From positions 1 to 8,335 of the forward strand of contig CANRHA010000070.1 in NCBI GenBank assembly GCA_947630315.1: a DNA stretch of 8,335 nt, in the 5' to 3' direction. The notes below the pieces were generated by a model. It was not told the origin of the DNA. It did no database searches and saw nothing but the letters and a program-made list of their open reading frames with translations. A program made the translations under genes and the position numbers. Below are positions 1 through 6,389 of this stretch, one piece after another; the stretch's first letter is position 1; the number at the start of each line of letters is the position of its first letter. Source of the stretch: an uncultured Clostridia bacterium (GTDB lineage: Bacteria; Bacillota; Clostridia; Oscillospirales; Ruminococcaceae).

Positions 1-1197
1 CAGAACGCCTACGAGAACATTCCGATAGTTCAGACCGGCACCCAGAACACCGGGCTTGCGGTCGTGAATATTGAATTTGACGGCAACGGCGGATTCAGCG
101 CTTTAGGAAGCGTTTGGGATTACGAAATGGCGATGGGCTATACCCTAAGCGCCGACGGCGAGGCCGCAAAGACCGCAAAGCAGTCGGTATATGACAGCTG
201 CCTTTTGGATATCGACCCGATACTCGCCGAAGAGGTAGCCCTCACCGGCGCGCCGATCTGGGGCGGATATATCTACTATGATTACGCCGAGCCGAGGATC
301 GTTGAGACCACCATGGGCGATCTTGTAGCTGACGCTTTCAAGTACTACGGCGAGATCTTCGCCGAAAAGAACGGTCTTTCAACGCCGGTTATAGGCGTTG
401 AAAACGGCGGCGGCATAAGCGCCACCCTGCCCTACGGCATAGTAACCCGCGGGGATATCCTTAACGCCTTCAACCACGGCAATACCGTAAAGGTGATAAA
501 GGTCACCCCGGCGAAGCTTCATACGGCGCTTGAACTCGGCCTTACCATGACCGGTCAGGACGACGACGGCAGACTTGTCACCGAAAAGGCTTCGGGCAGC
601 TTCTTGCAGGTTTCGGGCGTATCCTACGCGTATGACCCCGCGGGCGAGCCCGGGGCAAAGGTTGCTTCAATTGTATTGGATGACGGCAGCGAACCCGCGC
701 TGGACGATGACAGCACCGAGCTTTTGATAGTGACGAACAACTACGTTACAACCTTTGACGGCTTCGGCGAATGCGAGGAGCTTGGCGAAATAGGCGGCGA
801 GGATCAGATAATCATGGATTATATCCTCCACCTTACAAACGACGGCGCCGACACCCTCACGATAGACAACGTCGCCGACAGGATCAGCATCGTGAACGAC
901 AAATCGCCCGACACCTACGAGGTAGTTATCCCGATAAAGGCGTCTGACGCGAGCGAGTACGACTTTACCGGCAAGGAGTTCGAGATCACCGTTGACAACG
1001 AGACCCCCGAAAAGGTGACCTGCGAGGCCGACGGCATTCACATGACCGTATCAAAGGGCACCCACACCTTCTACCTGACCGAATCGTACGACGCGATCCC
1101 GGTTTACACCAACAACTACTCCGGCTCGGGCACCGTAACCACCGCGGACGGGTACTACCACCTGTACTTCACTGTTGACCCCTCGATTTTCGAGTGA
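1..1197 (+). CDS. 5'-nucleotidase/2',3'-cyclic phosphodiesterase family protein, C-terminal part (5' end outside window)
   Basis: The frame is open from base 1 to a TGA at 1195-1197 (398 codons visible), so the gene begins upstream. The GTG at 64 is not the start, because family sequence runs before it. Visible residues 1-30 (PIVQTGTQNTGLAVVNIEFD) match the end of the metallophosphatase domain, whose metal-binding motifs lie outside the window. Residues about 100-260 are the 5_nucleotid_C substrate-binding domain: ENGGGIS (134-140), VTRGDILNAFNHGNTV, GSFLQVSG (199-206), and TNNYVTTFDGFGE (245-257), with an Asp at the usual GGDGY position. Such enzymes dephosphorylate nucleotides outside the membrane to scavenge phosphate and nucleosides. 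The Arg of the family NGGGIR motif is Ser140 here, so substrate preference may differ. Residues about 300-398 form an extra Thr/Tyr-rich, probably beta-sandwich, tail that I do not recognise. The C-terminus has no LPXTG motif or membrane anchor. The family call is firm; the exact substrate is not. Confidence 0.9.
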   Translation, partial: QNAYENIPIVQTGTQNTGLAVVNIEFDGNGGFSALGSVWDYEMAMGYTLSADGEAAKTAKQSVYDSCLLDIDPILAEEVALTGAPIWGGYIYYDYAEPRIVETTMGDLVADAFKYYGEIFAEKNGLSTPVIGVENGGGISATLPYGIVTRGDILNAFNHGNTVKVIKVTPAKLHTALELGLTMTGQDDDGRLVTEKASGSFLQVSGVSYAYDPAGEPGAKVASIVLDDGSEPALDDDSTELLIVTNNYVTTFDGFGECEELGEIGGEDQIIMDYILHLTNDGADTLTIDNVADRISIVNDKSPDTYEVVIPIKASDASEYDFTGKEFEITVDNETPEKVTCEADGIHMTVSKGTHTFYLTESYDAIPVYTNNYSGSGTVTTADGYYHLYFTVDPSIFE

Positions 1198-1218
1198 GAT
1201 CGATTGAAGAATAATATG

Positions 1219-1249
1219 AAAGAGCACTGCCGAGGCGGTGCTCTTTTTT
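1219..1249 (+). terminator. Rho-independent terminator, possibly shared by convergent genes
   Basis: AAAGAGCAC (1219-1227) pairs perfectly with GTGCTCTTT (1238-1246). The stem extends inward by a T-G wobble and two G-C pairs to a CGAG loop (1231-1234), and six T follow at 1244-1249. It lies 22 bases after the nucleotidase stop and clearly terminates that gene. Read on the minus strand, the same hairpin lies 44 bases past the GH3 stop and is followed by TTTCATATTATT. It may therefore also stop the convergent GH3 transcript, less efficiently. Confidence 0.92.
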
Positions 1250-1292
1250 GTATGGATTATATTTTATCTCAGCGCGGGGTTCTGATCTCCCC

Positions 1293-4049
1293 TCACCCCA
1301 CCTTGAACTCCGCGAGGGTTATGCCGTCGAGGCGGAGGGCGAGGGGCTTTACTCCGCTTTTCGGCCTTATCTTCAGGGTGAGATACTTAAACTCGGCCTC
1401 AGAGGCGGTGGCGGGGAGCGTTTCCTCACAAACCGTCTCGCCTCCGAACATTATTTTCACCCTGCCGTTTCTGCCTGTCGTCGCGTATTTCAGCTGAACG
1501 CATTTCCCGCCGGACAGCCTCGACCTGTTGAAGATCAGCTCGCCGCCGGACATGTACCAGAAGCCGCCGGCTTTTGAAAACTTCATCGTTGAGCCGCGGC
1601 TCTCGTCATAGTTTATCGCCTTTGTCGCCCTGCCGAGATCCCTCGGAGGTATCGTCTCGCCGGGAATAATTACCTCCTCAGACAGCGGGAAATTCTCGCT
1701 CGAAGGCCCGGCCATGAACAGATACCTGCCCCTTTCAACGGCAAATTTCTCCCGCGATACGTCGTAAAATCTCAGCTGATCATAGCTTATTTTTATCGAG
1801 AACTGCGCCGTTTCGCCTGCCTTTATCATTCTTCTTTCAAAGCCGCAGAGCTGCATCTCGGGGCGCTTTACGCTCGGTTCGAGCGCCTTGAAGTACACCT
1901 GCGCGGTCTCCTCGCCGTCGCGTTGTGAAATATTCTTGATTTTGAAGGATACCTCAACGCCGCCCGGCCGCTTTTTTACCGACATATCGGAATAAACAAA
2001 GCTTGAATAGCTGAGCCCGAAGCCGAACGGCCAAAGTTTTTCGCCCTTGAAATACAGGTAGGTTGAGCCGTTTGAGATTATGTCGTAGTCGGTGATCGGC
2101 GGGAGGTCGTCCTCGGTCAGATACCATGTCTGCGGGAGCCTGCCGGCGGGGTTGTATCTTCCCGAAACAACATCGGCGAAAGCGCTGCCGAGCTCGGGGC
2201 CGGCGTGCGACGAATACAGCACCGCGGAGGCCGATTTTTCCTCGTCCTGAACTGCAAACGGATAGCCGGATATTATCGCCAAAAGAACGTTTTTATTGGC
2301 GCTCGCCGCGGCGTTGAATATTTTTGTCTGATGCGGAGCAAGTTTCAGGCTGCTGCGGTCGTAGCATTCTCGCGCGATTATCATCGGGTTGTTGCCGAGA
2401 ACCGCTATAACGACGTCGGCCTGTTCGGCGAGTTTTTTTATTCTCTGCGCGCCGTCGGAGACTATTGTTTCATCAAATAGCGTCTCCGGCTTCGGATTTT
2501 TTATAGGCGCCTGCACGAGCTTTCCGTCGGCGCCTACGCCCAAAACCGAGCGCTTGAAGTAGGTCACATACGTTCTGCCATCCGCCGAATCCTGCGGCCT
2601 TAATATCTCCTGATTGAACCAGCGGTAGGTGGTTCCGCTGTCGGCTTTCATAGTTTCGGCCGTGAAGAATTTCCCGCTGGATTCGACCTTGTATGTGACC
2701 TCGCCGCCCCAGTCGGCCTTTATGAATACCGAGCCGTCGCCCGGCTTTGCCGATGACGCGGACATATTTCCGTCAGCGTCGGCAAAAAGATACTTCCCGT
2801 TTAGCTTTGAGCGTATCGCCACACGGTCGTGGCCGTCGTCGTAGGAGACGTTATCCTCGCCGAAAAGCGCCTTGAGCCCGTCGAGGACCGTTACGTTATA
2901 GCTCGACCAGCCGGTGTACCAGTCCATGTAGTTGTTTGAGGCGATATCGCCGATCACCGCGATTTTTATACCCTTTTTCAGCGGCAGCAGCCCGCTGTTC
3001 TTTAACAGCACAAACTGTTCGAGCACGGCCTTGCGGTTGATTTTCCGGTGCGCCTCGCAATCCATTTCGGCGGGGTCGGGCGATGAATAGGGGTTATTTT
3101 CGGGAGGGTCGAACTCGCCGAGCCTGAACCTTGCGCGCAGGCTGTTTTTCAGCGATCTGTCGATATCCTCCTCGGTCATAAGCCCCTTTTCGAGCGCTTC
3201 ATAAGCCGCTGCGGAGACGATTTCCGCGCCGTCGGTCATTATGTCTGTGCCGGCCTTAAGGGCGAGGGCTATGGTTTCGGCATGGCTTGAAGAATACCTG
3301 TGGGCGGTGACGTTCTGTGAAAAATCGCCGCCGTCGGTCACGATAAAATCAAGCCCCCATTTGTCCTTTATGATCGGTCGCAGGTCGGGGTTGAGTATTG
3401 CCGGAACGCCGGAAATTTCGTTGTATGCCGCCATCATCGAGCGGGCGCCGCCATTCTCGACCGACGGGCGGAAAAATTCATAATAATACTCGAACTTGCA
3501 GCGCGGGGTGATGTTCGAGTTGCTGCGGTCGCGCTGATATTCGTTGTTGTTGGCGAAAAAGTGCTTAAGCGTGGGAATTACCCGCATATACTTCGGGTCC
3601 TTTCCGGCCATTCCGAGGGTGTACGCTTTGCTAAGCGTTCCGGTCAGATACGGATCCTCGCCGTAGCCCTCCTCGTTTCTTCCCCAGCGCGGGTCGCGGC
3701 AGGCGTCTACCGTCGGGCCCCAGAGCATCAGGTTGGTTTTGGGGTTCTCGGAATGAAGTATCCGCGCCTCTTTGCCGGCGATCTCGCCCAGCTTTTCCAT
3801 CAGCTCGGGGTCAAAAGTCGCTGCAAGGCCGATGGGTTCGGGAAATACCGTGGTCGGGCGCTCGGGGTTGCGTGAGACATATCCCCGCGCCACCTCCGCG
3901 CCTATATGCCATTCGCCTATTCCGAGGCGGGGCACGGCCTTTTGCCCTGTCGTCAGCATTGATATTTTTTCATCGAGCGTAAGCCTCGAAACGAGGTCTT
4001 CCACCCTCTCGTCAAGCGCAAGCGCCGGGTCTCTGAACGGATATTTCAT
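1293..4049 (-). CDS. Glycoside hydrolase family 3 beta-glycosidase (beta-glucosidase/beta-xylosidase type) with fascin-like insert and CBM6-like C-terminus
   Basis: 918 residues, retaining GH3 exo-hydrolase. The ATG at 4049 is chosen because AAGGAG lies 7 bases upstream; the frame could extend to a TTG at 4121, but that lies inside the promoter. Residues 1-310 are the TIM-barrel domain, with DPRWGRNEEGYGEDP (119-133), KHF (162-164) and VTDGGD, whose Asp239 should be the nucleophile. Residues 335-405 and 525-680 form the alpha/beta domain. There ECYDRSSL (561-568) matches the family EGxDR motif, making Glu561 the probable acid/base. Residues about 409-520 are an insert in the position where many GH3 enzymes carry PA14. 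Its repeats (AIRSKLNGKYLFADADGNM and a later SVLGVGADGKLV) look fascin/beta-trefoil-like. A fibronectin-III-like domain (about 690-785) and a CBM6-like beta-sandwich (about 805-918) follow. No signal peptide is visible, so it is probably cytoplasmic and acts on imported oligosaccharides. The family is secure; sugar specificity cannot be read from sequence. Confidence 0.95.
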   Translation of the reverse strand: MKYPFRDPALALDERVEDLVSRLTLDEKISMLTTGQKAVPRLGIGEWHIGAEVARGYVSRNPERPTTVFPEPIGLAATFDPELMEKLGEIAGKEARILHSENPKTNLMLWGPTVDACRDPRWGRNEEGYGEDPYLTGTLSKAYTLGMAGKDPKYMRVIPTLKHFFANNNEYQRDRSNSNITPRCKFEYYYEFFRPSVENGGARSMMAAYNEISGVPAILNPDLRPIIKDKWGLDFIVTDGGDFSQNVTAHRYSSSHAETIALALKAGTDIMTDGAEIVSAAAYEALEKGLMTEEDIDRSLKNSLRARFRLGEFDPPENNPYSSPDPAEMDCEAHRKINRKAVLEQFVLLKNSGLLPLKKGIKIAVIGDIASNNYMDWYTGWSSYNVTVLDGLKALFGEDNVSYDDGHDRVAIRSKLNGKYLFADADGNMSASSAKPGDGSVFIKADWGGEVTYKVESSGKFFTAETMKADSGTTYRWFNQEILRPQDSADGRTYVTYFKRSVLGVGADGKLVQAPIKNPKPETLFDETIVSDGAQRIKKLAEQADVVIAVLGNNPMIIARECYDRSSLKLAPHQTKIFNAAASANKNVLLAIISGYPFAVQDEEKSASAVLYSSHAGPELGSAFADVVSGRYNPAGRLPQTWYLTEDDLPPITDYDIISNGSTYLYFKGEKLWPFGFGLSYSSFVYSDMSVKKRPGGVEVSFKIKNISQRDGEETAQVYFKALEPSVKRPEMQLCGFERRMIKAGETAQFSIKISYDQLRFYDVSREKFAVERGRYLFMAGPSSENFPLSEEVIIPGETIPPRDLGRATKAINYDESRGSTMKFSKAGGFWYMSGGELIFNRSRLSGGKCVQLKYATTGRNGRVKIMFGGETVCEETLPATASEAEFKYLTLKIRPKSGVKPLALRLDGITLAEFKVG

Positions 4050-4050
4050 A

Positions 4051-4064
4051 AAATCTCTCCTTTT
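4051..4064 (-). promoter_or_regulatory. GH3 ribosome binding site fixing the start
   Basis: Read on the minus strand this is AAAAGGAGAGATTT, then T and the ATG at 4049. AAGGAG is spaced 7 bases from the ATG, and no other candidate start upstream has comparable spacing. A second, stronger-looking AGGAGG at 4080-4085 has no ATG, GTG or TTG at usable spacing, so it does not mark a leader peptide. Confidence 0.85.
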
Positions 4065-4100
4065 CGGATAAAACGCTAACCTCCTGCCTGTGTCAAGGGT

Positions 4101-4129
4101 ATTATAAGTGATTTGCCGCAAGGTGTCAA
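4101..4129 (-). promoter_or_regulatory. Consensus sigma-70/sigma-A promoter of the GH3 gene
   Basis: On the minus strand a TTGACA -35 box (4124-4129), a 17-base spacer and a TATAAT -10 box (4101-4106) match the vegetative consensus at all 12 positions. Transcription should start near 4094, giving an untranslated leader of about 45 bases. A second CTTGACAC copy lies just downstream of the -10 box (TTGACA at 4091-4096). It has TTTTAT (4 of 6 matches to a -10 box) 17 bases further on, so it could be a weak tandem promoter or an operator half. A perfect vegetative promoter usually implies strong expression, so any control would have to come from a repressor or from RNA. Confidence 0.87.
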
Positions 4130-4139
4130 GAAATAGAGG

Positions 4140-4164
4140 ATAGATATTAGATGATAGATGTTAG
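4140..4164. repeat. Short direct repeat, ATAGAT(A/G)TTAG twice
   Basis: ATAGATATTAG (4140-4150) and ATAGATGTTAG (4154-4164) match at 10 of 11 positions with a 14-base period. The repeat lies just upstream of the GH3 -35 box, where activators commonly bind. It could be a regulator site, or merely the eroded end of a low-complexity GATA-type minisatellite. The rest of the 4050-4267 gap holds the GH3 promoter and leader and the glgX terminator. Confidence 0.5.
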
Positions 4165-4225
4165 AGCTTAAAGGCGTTACCTTAAGTGTATGGGAGGATC
4201 GGCGGCGGCAGTTCATCAAGAAAAT

Positions 4226-4256
4226 AAAACGGCACGACCGAAATCATGCCGTTTTT
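4226..4256 (-). terminator. Rho-independent terminator after glgX
   Basis: On the minus strand AAAACGGCA pairs with TGCCGTTTT (plus-strand arms 4226-4234 and 4247-4255), with a 12-base loop that contains two further possible pairs. The 3' side reads TTTTATTTTCTT. It starts about 11 bases past the glgX stop. It separates glgX transcription from the GH3 gene, consistent with GH3 having its own promoter. Confidence 0.87.
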
Positions 4257-4267
4257 AAATTCGGGCT

Positions 4268-6376
4268 TCAGCGCTTGCGCTTGCGGTCCTTTTCCGAAAC
4301 AAGCACCATGGTGCTGCGGCCGATCAGGGTGACGGAATCGTCTACGCGCTTAGGTTTTGCGACCGAGTTGTCGGCGCTGTTGGCGTAGAGAGTCCAGTGC
4401 ATTCCCTCGGGGAGTAGCGGGAGCTTGAGCGTATTTTTCTCCCAGTGGATATTCACGCCCAGATAGATGAATTTGTCCTCTGCGCCGAACTTTTTGCCGT
4501 CCTGAGCGTAGAGCACGCCGAAGGTGTAGAAGGGCCTTGACATGTCGAGCTGCCACGGGTTTTCGCCGTGGAAGGACATTTCGGGATAACCGGTTCCGTT
4601 ATAGCCGGTATAGAAGTCGCGGGCGGTTATTACCGGGCTTTCCTTGCGGAGCTTTATCATCGCCTTGAAAAATTCATAGACGTCGTCGTTTTTGTCTCTG
4701 TCCTCCCAATCGAGCCAAGAAAGCTGATTGTCCTGGCAGTAGCAGTTGTTGTTTCCCTGCTGAGAGTTCATAAACTCGTCGCCCATCAGCATCATCGGCA
4801 CGCCGCGGCTCAAAAACAGAAGCGCGGCGGCGTTTTTGACCTGGCGCCTTCTTAATGCGTTGATCTCGGGGTCTTTTGTTTCGCCCTCAAAGCCACTGTT
4901 CCAGCTGATGTTGTTGTCTATTCCGTCGCGGTTGTCCTCATAGTTTGCCTCGTTGTGCTTCGAGTTGTAGGCGGTCAGGTCGTAAAGGGTAAAGCCGTCG
5001 TGGCAGGTAACAAAGTTTACCGAGTCGTCGGCGTTGCCGGCGCGGAAGACATCGGGCGAGCCCTGAATGCGCATCAGAAGCTCGGGCGCGCATTCCGCGT
5101 CGCTCTTAAGACAGTGGCGGACGCAGTCGCGGAATTTTCCGTTCCATTCGGCCCAGCGGGCGGGCGCGGGGAAGCTTCCGAGCTGATAAAGTCCCGCGGC
5201 GTCCCAAGCCTCGGCTATGAGCTTTGTTCTTGAAAGTATAGGGTCGTTCGCCAAAAGTTCGAGCAGCGGGGGATTCGCCATAGGCGCGCCGCTTTCGTCT
5301 CTTGAAAGTATAGGAGCCTCGTCAAAGCGGAAGCCGTCGACATGGTAAACGCTGACCCAATAGCGCAGGCAGTCGAGTATATGGTTTCTGACAACGGCGT
5401 TGTTGCAGTTCATGGTGTTGCCGCAGCCGCTGTAGTTGCAGAATGTTCCGTCGGGGTTGAGGAGGTAGTATGTACGGTTGTCTATTCCCTTATAAGAGAT
5501 CGTCGGGCCTAAGTGGTCCATCTCGGAGGTGTGGTTGAATACGACGTCGAGGATGATCTCGATCCCGTTTTTGTGAAGCGTTTTCACGGCGTGCTTGAAC
5601 TCGTCTGCAGTCATTCCGAGAGGGCCGGAAACGCCGTAGGCGGCCTTTGGAGAGAAGAAGTTTACCGTGGAGTATCCCCAATAGTTGAACTCGCGGTCGG
5701 TGCCTTCAAAGCGCCTGTACTCGGTCTCGTCAAATTCAAATATCGGCAGAAGCTCGACGCAGTTTATGCCGAGCTCTTTTAAATATGGTATCTTTTCTAT
5801 GATGCCCGCGTAGGTGCCGGGATATTTTACGCCGCTCTTATTGCCGTTAGTGAACCCGCGGACGTGCATTTCATATATTATCGTTTCGTTCATCGGGCGG
5901 TTGAGGGGTCTGTCGCCATCCCAGTTGAAATCTTCAAGGACCAGCCTGCCCCTCAGAGGAAAATCGGAATCGGGATAGGTGTTCTTTCCCCAGCGGTCGC
6001 GGCCTGATACAAGCTTCGCGTAGGGGTCGAGAAGGACCTTTGTCTTGTCGAACCTGTAGCCGTTGACGGGGTCGTAGGGGCCGTCAAAGCGGTAGCCGTA
6101 CTCGATGTCCTCGGGGTCAAGCCCGAAAACGATCATAGAGTAGTTGCTGCCGATCTTGAACTCCTCGGGGAAGGGTATTTCGCAGAAAGGCTCGGCGTCG
6201 CCGTGATGGTATAAAACCAGCGTGCAGGACGTCGCGTCGCGCGAGTTTACCGAAAAGTTCACCCCGCCGCTCTCGGTCATGCTCGCGCCGAAGGGCATAG
6301 GGTTGCCCGAGGCGTACTGGAGCACGATGTCGCCGTATTTCAGGTCGTGCGTCGGAAATTCATTCATTTTGCGCAT
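4268..6376 (-). CDS. glgX: Glycogen debranching enzyme GlgX/isoamylase-type alpha-1,6-glucosidase (GH13)
   Basis: 702 residues, about the usual GlgX/isoamylase length. The enzyme hydrolyses alpha-1,6 branches in glycogen or limit dextrins in the cytoplasm, freeing linear malto-oligosaccharides for phosphorylase and amylomaltase. Residues 20-150 form the N-terminal CBM48/isoamylase beta-sandwich (GYRFDGPYDP, DPYAK). The GH13 barrel follows, with FNYWGYST (230-237), region I DVVFNH (277-282), region II GFRFDEAP with nucleophile Asp352, region III IAEAWD with acid/base Glu389, and region IV VTCHDG with His459 and Asp460. GVPMMLMGDE (525-534) is also typical, and the rest is a C-terminal beta domain ending in a basic KDRKRKR tail. 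All catalytic residues are present. There is no signal peptide. The first ATG is supported by AGGAGG 7 bases upstream; the Met at residue 4 is too far from it. It is second in a unit with the MATE/ATPase gene. An isoamylase or type I pullulanase label is possible, but GlgX fits best. Confidence 0.94.
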   Translation of the reverse strand: MRKMNEFPTHDLKYGDIVLQYASGNPMPFGASMTESGGVNFSVNSRDATSCTLVLYHHGDAEPFCEIPFPEEFKIGSNYSMIVFGLDPEDIEYGYRFDGPYDPVNGYRFDKTKVLLDPYAKLVSGRDRWGKNTYPDSDFPLRGRLVLEDFNWDGDRPLNRPMNETIIYEMHVRGFTNGNKSGVKYPGTYAGIIEKIPYLKELGINCVELLPIFEFDETEYRRFEGTDREFNYWGYSTVNFFSPKAAYGVSGPLGMTADEFKHAVKTLHKNGIEIILDVVFNHTSEMDHLGPTISYKGIDNRTYYLLNPDGTFCNYSGCGNTMNCNNAVVRNHILDCLRYWVSVYHVDGFRFDEAPILSRDESGAPMANPPLLELLANDPILSRTKLIAEAWDAAGLYQLGSFPAPARWAEWNGKFRDCVRHCLKSDAECAPELLMRIQGSPDVFRAGNADDSVNFVTCHDGFTLYDLTAYNSKHNEANYEDNRDGIDNNISWNSGFEGETKDPEINALRRRQVKNAAALLFLSRGVPMMLMGDEFMNSQQGNNNCYCQDNQLSWLDWEDRDKNDDVYEFFKAMIKLRKESPVITARDFYTGYNGTGYPEMSFHGENPWQLDMSRPFYTFGVLYAQDGKKFGAEDKFIYLGVNIHWEKNTLKLPLLPEGMHWTLYANSADNSVAKPKRVDDSVTLIGRSTMVLVSEKDRKRKR

Positions 6377-6383
6377 ATGTTTT

Positions 6384-6389
6384 CCTCCT
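6384..6389 (-). promoter_or_regulatory. glgX Shine-Dalgarno abutting the upstream stop codon
   Basis: The minus strand reads TGAAGGAGG, in which the upstream gene's TGA stop is followed directly by AGGAGG. ATG comes 7 bases after the AGGAGG. Only 13 bases separate the two coding regions, so one transcript and probably translational coupling are expected. Ribosomes finishing the MATE/ATPase frame would feed glgX. Confidence 0.88.

Noticed and set aside
64..66. GTG as the start of the nucleotidase gene
   Set aside because: The frame is open to base 1 and the upstream residues match the metallophosphatase domain, so the codon is an internal Val.
667..1041. 124-residue minus-strand open frame inside the nucleotidase
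   Set aside because: It lies wholly antisense to a gene with clear family motifs and has no ribosome binding site or recognisable domain.
4080..4085. AGGAGG in the GH3 leader as the ribosome binding site of a leader peptide
   Set aside because: No ATG, GTG or TTG follows at usable spacing; the next ATG is the GH3 start with its own AAGGAG.
4050..4121. N-terminal extension of the GH3 protein from a TTG at 4121 (24 extra residues)
   Set aside because: It would overlap the consensus -10 box and start upstream of the predicted transcript. It has no well-placed Shine-Dalgarno, whereas the ATG at 4049 has AAGGAG at 7 bases.
4158..4388. 76-residue plus-strand open frame between GH3 and glgX
   Set aside because: It crosses the glgX terminator and is antisense to the glgX end, with no Shine-Dalgarno and no domain.
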